A stretch of DNA of 64,000 nt. Origin: Conchocele bisecta (taxonomy: Eukaryota > Mollusca > Bivalvia > Lucinida > Thyasiridae). The position numbers and the translations under genes were made by a program. The stretch spans positions 30,142,791 to 30,206,790 of the forward strand of contig CM055272.1 in the NCBI GenBank assembly GCA_029237695.1, given 5' to 3'. The notes beneath the pieces were generated by a model. It ran no database searches. It saw only the letters and a list, made by a program, of their open reading frames with translations, and was not told the DNA's origin. Of the stretch, positions 10,872-20,902 are shown in pieces (within the stretch, counting starts at the first letter, position 1; each line of letters opens with the position of its first letter).

Positions 10872-11063
10872 CAGAGCTCCAGTTAAGGTGCGTAATTTGA
10901 CCAACTTGGGGTGAAATTTTGTTAGTTTTTCATAAAAAATGGCAAGTTGGGAGTCCTTTAGAATCGTCTCATTGAGACGATTCTAAAGCACTCCCAACTT
11001 GCCATTTTTGATGGAGAAATAAAGAAATTTACCTCCAAATTACGCACCTTAACTGGAGCTCTG
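10872..11063. mobile_element. CAGAGCTCCAG foldback MITE, short copy
   Basis: Perfect ends CAGAGCTCCAGTTAAGGTGC / GCACCTTAACTGGAGCTCTG. The tip pair TTTAGAATCGTCTC / GAGACGATTCTAAA resembles the tip of the TTAACCC-type elements, although the ends are different. Confidence 0.85.
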
Positions 11064-11212
11064 AGTTGGTTGGACTTCAATACTGTACATTGTGGGTTCA
11101 ATCCCCGCCCTAGGTATGAAAACCTACTTGATAAAACATGTATTTCCATCCCACCAGTCTTTTGAATGAGACTTGAAACAGAGACCAATCTCTATATGAC
11201 CTTAGCAGGGAT
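11064..11212 (+). mobile_element. SINE (ATTTCCATCCCAC family), 3' part
   Basis: Continues the SINE similarity after the inserted MITE: GGGTTCAATCCCCGCCCTAG, ATTTCCATCCCACCAGTC, and ATGACCTTAGCAGGG. Confidence 0.65.
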
Positions 11213-11214
11213 GC

Positions 11215-11395
11215 CGCTGAGGGAAATAAAAAAGATCGCCACTTCAAAATAAAAAAAAATAAATAAAAAAAAATAATAATTTCTTTTTTTGTTGTTTTTT
11301 TTCTCGGAAATTGTAATTTTTTATCGCCAATTGTTTATTTTTATCGCCAATTGCGAAAGTGGCGATCGCCAGCGGAATCCCTGCCTTAGTTGTTG
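11215..11395 (-). mobile_element. TTGGCGATAAAAA repeat
   Basis: Reverse-strand GCGATCGCCACTTTCGCAAT, then repeated TTGGCGATAAAAA and a T-rich TTTTCGAAA-like tract. Related copies at 19852-20035 and 61600-61722. Confidence 0.7.
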
Positions 11396-11444
11396 CTGGG
11401 AAGTTAACCCAATCATTTAATAGTGAAATTATCACTATTTCCAG

Positions 11445-11586
11445 ACGCTGTGTATAGCGATGACCTTACCACACAGGATGGGGAAATTGTGAAGATTCCG
11501 TACTTCGTGCACATCACCCGCAGACAGAACCAACAGACTGAGCATATGGATGAGTTGGAGGATCAACTGGATATTGTGAAAAAACG
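11445..11586 (+). CDS. Exon 2 (residues 43-90)
   Basis: Acceptor TATTTCCAG, donor GTAACT. Phase 1 in, phase 2 out. Completes the N-terminal segment with DAVYSDDLTTQDGE and IVKIPYFVHITRRQ, then opens the coiled coil with HMDELEDQLDIVKKR. The mixed hydrophobic/charged pattern before residue 65 looks folded. Confidence 0.92.
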
Positions 11587-11606
11587 GTAACTGTCATCTA
11601 GACTGT

Positions 11607-11645
11607 GATAATGAGGGAAGATAATTGTACTTTGTGAAAAAAAAG
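11607..11645 (+). pseudogene. Echo of the 3' end of exon 2
   Basis: TTTGTGAAAAAAAAG followed by GTAATC resembles the exon 2 end ATTGTGAAAAAACG followed by GTAACT. Similarity extends about 20 bases further left (GAAGATAATTG against GAGGATCAACTG). It lies 20 bp after the exon 2 donor. Confidence 0.6.
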
Positions 11646-11892
11646 GTAATCAGTGGTTTCTATGATGTCTTAAATGTTCAGTATAAGATGTTATATGCCT
11701 TACAGATGGTGAACATCATGGAGTTTGTTGCATGTTCAATGGTATCATTTCTGAGATTGATAAACAAGGGACATATATTGTAATGGATTTACTCTATAGT
11801 TGGACCAGAAATCACTAATTGTAAAACACAGTGTTGTGAAAAGGTTGTTGTATGCAACAAATAGAGAACTATTTACTTTCTAGACAGACTAT

Positions 11893-12049
11893 TAACCCTT
11901 TAAACACCACAGGCCTGTATCGTGGTATTGGCAAATAGTGTAGATCCAGATGAGCCGACTAGTCTGAAAATCAATTTATTACAATTGGATTGGTCGGAAA
12001 ATGAACATTTCAAAATCAATTTCAGTTACTTAGGGGTGAAAGGGTTAAA
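11893..12049. mobile_element. TTAACCC-type foldback MITE, deleted
   Basis: TTAACCCTTTAAACACCACA to GGGGTGAAAGGGTTAA with TTAA at both ends. The central palindrome is largely lost, only CAGATGAGCCGACTAG remaining. Confidence 0.8.
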
Positions 12050-12146
12050 CCTTTTGAGCATGTTCTATAAATGTGCACTCCAAATACTGCAGTGTGATTG
12101 GCCAGGACTGAGTTCTGTCTTGAAAATTGGAGTACTTGCTTAGACT

Positions 12147-13720
12147 ATTTTTGTCGCGCCCGCTTGCGGAAAGCGCGATATAGTCGGCCGTTTGGCGTAC
12201 GTACGTACGTACGTGTGTCCGGTTAAAGTTTTTGGTTAAGTTGTTTGGTTAAGTTTTTTGGTTAAAGTTTTTGGTTAAGTTCTTTGGTTAAAGTTTTTGG
12301 TTAAGTTTTTTGGTTAAGTTGTTTGGTTAAGTTTTTTGGTTAAAGTTTTTGGTTAAGTTTTTCGTTAAAGTTTTTCGTTATGCTATATCTCTGCAACTCC
12401 TTTGCCCATTACCTTGAAACTTCACATGGGTGTTGATCATCATCTATATTTTCATTCTACCCCCTCCCGTGCGGCCCCTGTGCCCAATGTCAAGGTCAAA
12501 TTACTTTGAAGTTTTTGGTTAAGATTTTTGCTTAAGTTTTTTGCTTAAGTTTTTTGCTTAAGTTTTTTGGTTAAAGTTTTTCGTTATACTACATCTCTGC
12601 AACTGCTTTGCCCATTACCTTGAAACTTCATATGGGTGTTTATCATCATCTATATTTTCATTCTACCCCCTCCTGTGCGGCCCCTGTGCCCAATGTCAAG
12701 GTCAAATTACTTTGAAGTTTTTGGTTAAGTTCTTTGGTTAAAATTTTTGGTTAAGTTTTTTGGTTAAGTTTTTTGGTTAAAGTTTTTGGTTAAGGTTTTT
12801 GGTTAAGTTTTTTGGTTAAAGTTTTTCTCTGCAACTCCTTTGCCCATTACCTTGAAACTTCACATGGGTGTTGATCATCATCTATATTTTCATTCTACCC
12901 CCTCCCGTGCGGCCCCTGTGCCCAATGTCAAGGTCAAATTACTTTGAAGTTTTTGGTTAAGATTTTTGCTTAAGTTTTTTGCTTAAGTTTTTTGGTTAAA
13001 GTTTTTCGTTATACTACATCTCTGCAACTGCTTTGCCCATTACCTTGAAACTTCATATGGGTGTTTATCATCATCTATATTTTCATTCTACCCCCTCCTG
13101 TGCGGCCCCTGTGCCCAATGTCAAGGTCAAATTACTTTGAAGTTTTTGGTTAAGTTCTTTGGTTAAAATTTTTGGTTAAGTTTTTTGGTTAAGTTTTTTG
13201 GTTAAAGTTTTTGGTTAAGGTTTTTGGTTAAGTTTTTTGGTTAAAGTTTTTCGTTATACTATATCTCTGCAACTGCTTTGCCCATTACCTTGAAACTTCA
13301 CATGGGTGTTTATCATCTTCTATATTTTCATTCTACCCCCCTCCCGTGCTGCCCCTGTGCCCAATGTCAAGGTCAAATTACTTTGAAGTTTTTGGTTAAG
13401 TTCTTTTGTTTTTTGGTTAAATTTTTTGGTTAAGTTTTTTGGTTAAGTTTTTGGGTTAAAGTTTTTCGTTAAAGTTTTTTGTTATACTATATCTCTGCAA
13501 CTGCTTTGCCCATTACCTTGAAACTTCACATGGGTGTTTATCATCATCTATATTTTCATTCTACCCACCTCCCGTGAGGCCCCTGTGCCCAATGTCAAGG
13601 TCAAATTACTTTGAAGTTTTTGGTTAAAGTTTTTGGTTAAAGTTTTTCGTTATACTATATCTTTTTTTTTAGTGTCCATGCCTCGCCACAAGGCGCGACT
13701 TGCAGGCCGCGGCCATCTAG
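12147..13720 (+). mobile_element. GTCGCGCC element with internal tandem array (intron 2)
   Basis: Begins TTTTTGTCGCGCCCGCTTGC and ends CACAAGGCGCGACTTGCAGG. Between lie GGTTAAGTTTTTT runs and about six copies of a block with CTCTGCAACTGCTTTGCCC, TGGGTGTTTATCATCATC and CCCAATGTCAAGGTCA, spaced by about 170-260 bp. A non-autonomous element with an expanded core array is the best reading. Relatives at 20903, 23742, 45618 and 46506. Confidence 0.75.
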
Positions 13721-14055
13721 TTAATTATGACGCCAGATTGTTTGAATGAAATCAAACAGTTGTATTGGCCGAAACTCAATCAATCAAGCTTCGTGATTTT
13801 GAGCATGAGATTGGAGTACATGCTTAGAAAGTTTTACGTAATCATGACACCAGATTATTTGAAATAAAACGAAACTCGATCAATTAATCTCCAGATTTTG
13901 AGCATGATGATGCGATTGGAATTACTAAAAACTGTTACTCAATCATGACACGATGATTGTTTGACTTTGAAAACAATTTGATTGGCCATACTTGACCAAT
14001 CAAGTGTGATATTTGAGTACATGTTTAGTAAGTTCTATATCTTTTGTGTGGCCAG
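13721..14055 (+). repeat. Degenerate tandem units resembling the exon 3 acceptor region
   Basis: CGCCAG-ATTGTTTGAATG (13731), CACCAG-ATTATTTGAAAT (13849) and GATG-ATTGTTTGACTT (about 13952) resemble the real GGCCAG-ATTGTTTGAGAA at 14051. AGTACATGCTTAG / AGTACATGTTTAG precedes two of them. The unit also contains GATTGGCC and resembles dispersed sequence at 12090-12140 and 31630-31735. Either the exon start was duplicated, or the acceptor lies in an older repeat. Confidence 0.55.
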
Positions 14056-14190
14056 ATTGTTTGAGAAACATAAGCAGTATGAGGAACTGCAGCGTCAGAG
14101 CGACGATCAGCGACAGACGATCGAGGACCTGGAGCAAGATCTCAAGAACTCGCAGAACACTATAGTTGACAAGGGCTCGGAAATCGACAG
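14056..14190 (+). CDS. Exon 3 (residues 90-135)
   Basis: Acceptor GTGTGGCCAG, donor GTAATA, phase 2 on both sides. Almost wholly coiled coil: LFEKHKQYEELQRQ, QTIEDLEQDLKNSQ, KGSEIDR. Confidence 0.92.
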
Positions 14191-14342
14191 GTAATAAATC
14201 AACTGCCGGCTGAGAGCAGGTACCTTCGGACAATGATCATACATTCAGATATGATCGTAACTGCTGTTGAGGGGCACTAAAACCCTGTTTGATTGATTGA
14301 ATGGCGACCAGTGTAGGTTCTGATCAGACTGTGTATATGTGT

Positions 14343-14590
14343 TGGCTGATATGTGACTGTGACTGGAGATATGAGGCTGTTGGTTTTGCGACCAATGGAA
14401 ATCCAGATCAGGCAGCAGTCTGATCAGGATCTGTATTGTTCGGCCATTCCATCAATGAAACACCCGTCATACTTCTAACAAGCAGTACATATTGTTATCA
14501 GGCTACAGCTGTGTGCTATTTGTCCAGGAGCTACACTAGTCACAAATCCCCTGAGCCTCATTTCTCCAGTCACAGCCACATACGGGTCTA
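14343..14590 (+). mobile_element. GGCTGTGACTGGAG repeat
   Basis: From ATGTGACTGTGACTGGAGAT to CTCCAGTCACAGCCACAT. The two ends are inverted repeats of each other. The middle holds AGTCTGATCAGGATCTG. Confidence 0.8.
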
Positions 14591-14654
14591 TGCTGGTCAC
14601 ATTCCTCGTAAGTTAAAAAAATTTTAAATAGCCCATATAGACGTATTCAATATT

Positions 14655-14885
14655 ATTATCTTCTCACCGATAGGCAAGAGGGGATATTGCGTTCATCGAT
14701 GTATGTACGTGTGTGCATACATACGTACTTTAGTAACACCTTTAATTTTTTATAACGTAATAAACGCTTCCTCGATTTTGATAATATTTTGCCAAAATAT
14801 GTGTCTAGGGATGGTGCTTTGTTTTGCATATGACCCACATCTGAACACCGAAGGTCTCTGAGGACTTATGTTCACCTTGTTTGTA
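14655..14885 (+). repeat. CCGATAGGCAAGAGGGGATA repeat
   Basis: CTCACCGATAGGCAAGAGGG, CGTTCATCGATG, GGTGCTTTGTTTTGCATA and TTATGTTCACCTTGTTTGTA recur at 23184-23440, with inner parts at 26220-26410. Confidence 0.65.
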
Positions 14886-15290
14886 AGTTTGTTTTGTTTT
14901 TGTTTTTTATTAAATTATTATTAGTATCAAGGCAGCCACCGAGGGGATTAGCTTAGTGATAATTATGCCCTTGCTGGCCAAGGTTATATAAATTGTATCT
15001 TTCCACCCAGTTGTCTGTCAGTCACGTTTGCATTAAAAGTTTAGGTCGTCTATGTTAACTGCAAAAGTAATAGAGATTACGGTAAACTGAATTGTCATAT
15101 GCATGTTTATCATCATTAATATGTTCACTCCATCATGTGGCTGCTATGCCCATGGTGTAGCTATTGCAATGTTTGCATACAGATTGATGTCTGTTGTGAT
15201 TTTGGTGCTGCATACACAAGCTGTTTTGTTCACTTGGTGATTTAATCTACTAATTAATTTTCTATGACCTAAAGATGAAAACTTTCGCAG
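14886..15290. other. Intron 3 remainder, nothing recognised
   Basis: No repeat or exon recognised. Confidence 0.4.
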
Positions 15291-15372
15291 GTTGGAATAT
15301 GAACTTCAGAAGTTACGGAATCAGTGGGAGCGAGAACAGCAGCGGTTTGAAGGCGACATCCACGATTCAAAT
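15291..15372 (+). CDS. Exon 4 (residues 135-162)
   Basis: Acceptor ACTTTCGCAG, donor GTACGT. Phase 2 in, 0 out. Continues the coiled coil with LEYELQKLRNQWEREQQRF. Confidence 0.93.
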
Positions 15373-15926
15373 GTACGTATAAAATACAGCGGTATCCAGA
15401 AGTAGCCAAGGTGTCCAGTTTGAGAGGTTGCACTGTAATTCAGTTGTATGCTGTAACTGTTTAGGAAATGGATAGGAATTCTGAGGGTCGCCAAGAAATT
15501 CATTCAGTTTCACGGTCGAGTCTGATAATCTTGATATCAAATGACACCAACGTGGTATTCTATTTATCAGGTAACATGTTATTATACTGGGAAATGGAAT
15601 GTGTAACATTGTTTTTGTTTGAGTCTGTGTGTATTTAATCAAGGAACAGCTAGGAATTTGATAAAACAAATCTCTTAGTGGATGTGCTGGTGTGTCAACC
15701 GTAGAGAGCCTGATGATCTATGTACTCACTCGTACAGCTAACTTATCAAAAAATTATCACAAACTCTTAGTCTGACAGGTATTTAGATTGAATGGTGACC
15801 AATATAGACCATGGCTGATCTAGGCCTATGATAATAAAACTTTCCAAGCATGGTCTCCAAATTGAGATGTTCATCACACGTGTTTGGCCTCTGTTATTCT
15901 CACTGTATGTAGCAGTACCAACGGAT
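15373..15926. other. Intron 4, unassigned
   Basis: No repeat family or exon recognised. Confidence 0.4.
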
Positions 15927-16318
15927 GGCAGGTGGGGGGAGTATGCGATGGGTAAGTTAACGATCAGGGTTCATCCTTACCGGAATTCCGACTGGAGACC
16001 TGGTTTGGCCCTCACATACGTCTTTGGCATTTTCTACGTGACAGTTGAATCTGGTTATACCCCTTATGTGACTATTACGATTATTCGTAATCCTATTTTA
16101 GGGAAGGGGCCAAGTGACTTTGGTGTGGTATGGACCTGGCACCAGGTCAGGTTATTCTAATTTCAGGGCTGAATATATTTTTTCTCGATGTAAATATTCC
16201 GTTCTGATTTTGGGATTTTCCCCCAATGTAGCAGGTTAAAACGGGATCAAACCAGTTTGCCCGGCCTTACATGACCTTAGCTGTTGATAGGCCGTTAAAC
16301 ACCAATAAACAAACAAAC
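15927..16318 (-). mobile_element. GTTTAACGGCCTATCAACAG repeat
   Basis: Reverse-strand copy of the family at 50011, 51456 and 63328. It ends with the reverse complement of GGTGTTTAACGGCCTATC and abuts a decamer minisatellite. Confidence 0.85.
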
Positions 16319-16321
16319 CAA

Positions 16322-16437
16322 CGAAAGCCGAAATACGCCGAAATACGCCGAAATACGCCGAAATACGCCGAAATACGCCGAAATACGCCGAAATACGCCG
16401 AAATACGCCGAAATACGCCGTACGCCGAAATACGCCG
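16322..16437. repeat. 10-bp minisatellite (AAATACGCCG)n
   Basis: About eleven tandem copies of the decamer with one partial unit near 16417. The long open frames across it on both strands are an effect of the period. It ends 53 bp before exon 5. Confidence 0.95.
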
Positions 16438-16490
16438 AATGCCTGTGCTTTGTCTCGTCTCGTAATGCGCCATCTATTTCTGTTTCCCAG

Positions 16491-16566
16491 GAAGCCCTGG
16501 CCGAGAGCAAACAAGAAATAGAATTCCTGTCCAAGTACAAGAAAGGATATGATGATCTATATTACG
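16491..16566 (+). CDS. Exon 5 (residues 163-188)
   Basis: Acceptor TGTTTCCCAG, donor GTAGGT. Phase 0 in, 1 out. End of the coiled coil: EALAESKQEIEFLSKYKK then GYDDLYY. Confidence 0.92.
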
Positions 16567-16580
16567 GTAGGTGGTTGGTA

Positions 16581-17640
16581 AACGTTATATCAATGCTTAA
16601 ATCTATGTTGTAATTGAAGGGGTCAATGGAAGAAGGGGGCTAAGTCGCTTATGGGAAATAATTGAAGGGGTCAGTGGAAAAAGGGGGCTAAGTCCATAAA
16701 TGACTTAGCCCCCTTCTTCCACTGACGCCTTCAATTAACAGTGTTTCTGTGCTGTGTTGCTACCCTGTCATGCACATTTTTCTCAAATGTTTTTCGTCCG
16801 AGTATAACGTTATATCAATGCTTAAATATATATAGTAATTGAATTGGTCAATGGAAGAAGGGGGCTTAGTCGCTTATGGGGGAAAAATTTAAGGGGCCAG
16901 TGGAAAAAGGGAGCTACGTCCATAAGGGACTTAGCTCCCTTCTTCCACTGACGCCTTCAATTAACAGTGTTTCTGTGCTGTGTTGCTACGCTGTCATGCA
17001 CATTTTTCTCAAATGTTTATCGCCCGAGTATAACGTTATATCAATGCTTAAATCTATGTTGTAATTGAAGGGGTCAGTGGAAGAAGGGGGCTAAATCGCT
17101 TATGGGGGAAAGATTGAAGGGGTCAGTGGAAAAAGGGAGCTAAGTCCATAAGGACTTAGCCCCCTTCTTCCACTGACACCTTCAATTAACAGTGTTACTG
17201 TGTGGTGTTGTGTAGTGTTGCTACGCTGTCATGCATATTTATGCCCCACGATAGTGGAGGGGGCATTTAGTGTTACCCTTGTCCGTCCGTCCCGTCCGTC
17301 CCGTCCGTCCCTCCGTCCGTCCGTCCGTCCGTCCGTCACGAAACTTTAACGCTGGGGTAAATTTGGCCTCATTTATTATCAAAGCGATATGTGGGGCATC
17401 CGTGTTCTATGAACACATTTTCTAGTTATATATCAAATGTTTATCGCCCGAGTATACCATTATATCAATGCTTAATCTATATTGTATTTGAAGGGGTCAG
17501 TGGAAGAAGGGGGATAATACCATAAGGGACTTAGTCCCATTCTTCCTCTGACACCTTTAATTATCAGTGTTGCTGTGTGGTGTTACTACGCTGTAATGTA
17601 CCGGTACATTTACATATCCAATTTTTTTCCATTTTATCAC
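16581..17640 (+). repeat. Tandem array of four hairpin units, about 226 bp each
   Basis: Unit starts AACGTTATATCAATGCTTAA (16581, 16806, 17032, and altered near 17448). Each holds an inverted pair GTGGAAGAAGGGGGCTAAGT / ACTTAGCCCCCTTCTTCCAC. The last gap is about 190 bp longer because of an insertion at 17235-17430. The array starts 15 bp after the exon 5 donor. Confidence 0.85.
17235..17430 (+). mobile_element. TATGCCCCACGATAGTGGAG element with (GTCC)n
   Basis: Interrupts the hairpin array. Contains GGGGGCATTTAGTGTTACCC, a CCGTCCGTCC run (17280-17336) and AACTTTAACGCTGGGGTAAA, and ends near TTTCTAGTTATA. Confidence 0.65.
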
Positions 17641-17770
17641 GATAGTTTGAAAAATAACATGGGAGTGTTCATTCCAGTTACTTAGGGGTGAAAGTGTTAA
17701 GCTCCATTCATGCGTACAATCAATCAGTCACTCTTTCAATCAATCAATCAACCAATCATTATGTTTCTAG

Positions 17771-17835
17771 CTTTTCTTGACCAACCAGAGGAGGACACAC
17801 CAAAAAAGAAGAAGCCAATTGTTTCTACAAAGAGG
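17771..17835 (+). CDS. Exon 6 (residues 188-209)
   Basis: Acceptor TGTTTCTAG, donor GTACGT. Phase 1 in, 0 out. Short linker FLDQPEEDTPKKKKPIVST with a Lys patch, possibly a nuclear signal or an acidic-partner site; the function is not shown. Confidence 0.9.
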
Positions 17836-17979
17836 GTACGTTCTGCCATCAACAATCAGCAAAATTAATTAGATTTAAATACTCATTACAACCATAGTCT
17901 GCTGTTGCTGGCAATACCGTACACCTTTTATGAGCTGTCGGCCCTCGGGGGAAATGTGTGACCAGTGTAGATTAATTTC

Positions 17980-18285
17980 TGTAGCCTATTTCACCAACAT
18001 TGCAAAGTATACTTTTCTAGCAAAGTATACTTTGAGGGAGACATTTTCAATTTTAGGATAAATTTATTAATTTTTATTATACTGAATTTATTACATTATC
18101 ACAGCCATTTTGGCTGTGATAATGTAATAAATTCAGTATAATAATTCTGAATAGTTTTAATCATCAAATATATGCAGTCGTTAGTTCTATATGAAATAAT
18201 GCATTCAGGAAAAATAAATGATTACTCCCTCAAAGTATACTTTGCTAGAAAAGTATACTTTGCAATGTTGGTGAAATTGGCTACA
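17980..18285. mobile_element. TATACT hairpin MITE, copy 4
   Basis: TGTAGCCTATTTCACCAACA to GTTGGTGAAATTGGCTACA with the perfect CCATTTTGG tip. Confidence 0.9.
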
Positions 18286-18391
18286 GATGTAATCATAACC
18301 GATCAGCAGAAACAACATACAGTTGTTTCAATGTCAACAAGGGTTGGCCTGGATTACATTGTGCAGTTAAGCTGGCTGATATGTGACTTTG

Positions 18392-18700
18392 CAGTAGCCT
18401 ATTTCATCAACATTGTAAAGTATACTTATCTAGCAAAGTATACTTTGAGGGAGCAATTTTCAATTTAAGGATACATTTATTAATTTTTATTATACTGAAT
18501 ATATTACATTATCACAGCCATTTTGGCTGTGATAATGTAATAAATTCAGTATAATAATTCTGCATCCTTTTAATCATCAAATATATGCAGTCGTTAGTTA
18601 TATATGAAATAATGCATTTTGGGCAAAATAAATGATTACTCCCTCAAAGTATACTTTGCTAGATAAGTATACTTTGCAATGTTGATGAAATCGGCTACAG
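18392..18700. mobile_element. TATACT hairpin MITE, copy 5
   Basis: CAGTAGCCTATTTCATCAAC to GTTGATGAAATCGGCTACAG. Just left is GCTGATATGTGACTTTG, a fragment of the GGCTGTGACTGGAG repeat. Confidence 0.9.
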
Positions 18701-19276
18701 GTCACCAACATCTTAAGGCCCCTGTTTCTGCTTTTCAAACCCGTTGTAGAACAAAATACCCTTGGAAGCTGATAATTAAGCTGTCTGTAATTCTTTCACG
18801 GTTATTTTGAGAAAATTATCAGCTACAGATATGAGGATGGCGTCTTTGGCCCAAGGTGTATAAACATGATTTTCCTGGGTATCTATAGTATGCGTCATTG
18901 TATCAAAATTGCTTCAGTATAATTATTCTGGTCGAAGAAAGCCTAAATAAAAGGTGTGCGTGTTCGGCAGTTGTCAGACATTTGATTAGGCATCTTATCT
19001 CGGTCCATTGACTCGTTTATTCACCAAGTAATTAATACCAATGTACATTACACACCATATGCAGTCATGAATGGTGCTTTTTGTGCAAGTGTATGCATGA
19101 TAGTCACGTCTTGGGCCAAAGTTTAATGCAAATGCATTGTAGCTTGGCACGCATGTTGAATATGCATGTATTTACTTCACCATTGTTTGTCGTCGTGTGA
19201 TAAATATTTTTGTGTATTATATTGTATGCCTATTGCTAAATAAAACATTACATTACATGATTTTTATCTCTGGCAG
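18701..19276. other. Intron 6 remainder, nothing recognised
   Basis: No repeat or exon identified in about 575 bp. Confidence 0.4.
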
Positions 19277-19355
19277 GCGAACCTGATCACGAACATAGAG
19301 CTGGCCCAGAAGTTGGAGGAACAGATCATGACTGTGCTCAACACCGCCGTCGAAG
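19277..19355 (+). CDS. Exon 7 (residues 210-236)
   Basis: Acceptor TCTCTGGCAG, donor GTAACT. Phase 0 in, 1 out. Helical: NLITNIELAQKLEEQ then IMTVLNTAVE. Confidence 0.92.
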
Positions 19356-19365
19356 GTAACTGTGT

Positions 19366-19560
19366 ATGGAATTTGTGACCAATGCAGCTCCCGATCACAT
19401 AGTACACACTCCTGTGGCCGGGTAACGATCTATATTGCTTGTTAGAAGCTTGACGGGTGTTTCATTGATGGAATGGTACACAGTCAGATCTGGATCTACA
19501 CTGATCACAACACCCATAAGCCCCATTTCCCCAGCCACAGCCACATATATACTCTGTGGT
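19366..19560 (+). mobile_element. GGCTGTGACTGGAG repeat, partial
   Basis: Family landmarks TTTGTGACCAATGCAGCTCC, GTTAGAAGCTTGACGGGTG and CCCCAGCCACAGCCACATAT. It lies between exon 7 and its echo. Confidence 0.7.
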
Positions 19561-19577
19561 GTAGTTATGTAGGACAG

Positions 19578-19643
19578 GCAAATTTGATGACAAACATTCA
19601 GCTGGCCCAGAAATCATGACTGCCCTCAACATGTCCGTCAAGG
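19578..19643 (+). pseudogene. Echo of exon 7, whole-length but frameshifted
   Basis: GCAAATTTGATGACAAACAT and CAGCTGGCCCAGAA match exon 7 closely. Thirteen bases (GTTGGAGGAACAG in the parent) are missing before ATCATGACTG. Both splice sites are kept (GGACAG before, GTAATG after). In the parent frame it reads ANLMTNIQLAQKS and then stops. It cannot be a working alternative exon. Confidence 0.88.
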
Positions 19644-19851
19644 GTAATGGTATACCAGCCATCCAGCTGAACTGAACATGGACCAATTTACATGCAGAAT
19701 CCATAAGAAAATGATGTGTGCCCAGACCTCTAGATACGGCATGTCTTATGCATTGACAGACAAAAGTGACGACTACAAAGGGTCTACAAAAATGTTTTTA
19801 TTATTAGTTGAGCTGAAAAAAATATAAAAAGTTTGTATAAAATATACCCAG

Positions 19852-20035
19852 GGATTCCGCTGGCGATCGCCACTTTCGCAATTGGCGATAAAAATAAACA
19901 ATTGGCGATAAAAAACTACAATTTTCGAAAAAAATAAAAAAATATTTTTGATTTTTTTTCGAAAATTGTAATTTTTTATCGCCAATTTTTTGAAGTGGCG
20001 ATTTTTTTTATTTTCCCCAGTGGAATCCCTGTATA
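19852..20035. mobile_element. TTGGCGATAAAAA repeat
   Basis: GGGATTCCGCTGGCGATCGC, CAATTGGCGATAAAAA and an inverted TTTTTATCGCCAAT with a TTTTTTTCGAAAA centre. Confidence 0.75.
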
Positions 20036-20308
20036 CCCCTTGTCACAAATATGCTGTGGTATAACAAACGAACACCATTTAGTGTCTATTTTATATTGCC
20101 AAATTAATTGCCACATAAATTGGTTGGAAGTCGATCATATAGATTAACTTCCCTTAGATCAACTTAGTTAAACCAAGCAACGTAACGTCAAAATGACAAA
20201 CTCACCCAACTCTAAAACTGATGGCCCGGAAGGTAATTCTAAGGGAAGTTACTCATGATTTTCCAACTTCAACCTATTTATAGTATTGTGTATTGTGATG
20301 GTGTGTCG

Positions 20309-20377
20309 CATGCTTGCAGAGGCGGACAATGTGAGACATGCTTGCAGAGGCGGACATCAAGAACTTCAACAGCTCAA
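20309..20377 (+). pseudogene. Possible echo of the exon 8 acceptor and start, doubled
   Basis: CATGCTTGCAG-AGGCGGACA occurs twice, 33 bp apart. The second copy runs on as TCAAGAACTTCAACAG. It resembles the real GTGTTTGCAG-AGTTTGACA and CACAAGAACGACCTTCAG of exon 8 with deletions. No GT donor follows. Confidence 0.4.
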
Positions 20378-20419
20378 TAATTATGTTATGCATTGTTTTA
20401 AAGTCACTCTTTTTATTGG

Positions 20420-20762
20420 AAGGTGAATTGGCAATTCTACATCTTAGTTGGAAGGTGAATTGGCAATTCTACACCTGAGTGGAAGGTGAATTGGCAATTC
20501 TACAACTAAGTGGAAGTTGAATTGGCAATTCTACACCTGAGTGGAAGTTGAATTGGCAATTCTACACCTGAGTGGAAGTTGAATTGGCAATTCTACACCT
20601 GAGTGGAAGTTGAATTGGCAATTCTACACCTGAGTGGAAGGTGAATTGGCAATTCTACACCTGAGTGGAAGTTGAATTGGTAATTCTACACCTGAGTGGA
20701 AGGTGAATTGGCAATTCTACACCTGAGTGGAAGGTGAATTGGCAATTCTACACCTGAGTTAC
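20420..20762. repeat. 31-bp minisatellite, about 11 units
   Basis: Unit GAATTGGCAATTCTACACCT-GAGTGGAAGGT repeated with few changes. GAATTGGCAATTC is itself a near-palindrome. Confidence 0.95.
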
Positions 20763-20902
20763 TATAATTATGTTATGGTTCGGTAGTTGCTAACACATTT
20801 CTGCGAGGGATTTCGGTAAATAACATATTATATTATTTGCATTAAAATTACTTTGTTGGACCATTGTCGCACATTATTGTTTATTTCATGATGCTATTAG
20901 TT

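Noticed and set aside
16236..16540. Protein with repeated EIRRNTPKYA / SAYFGVFRR
   Set aside because: It is open in several frames on both strands because of the 10-bp minisatellite; no splice or start context.
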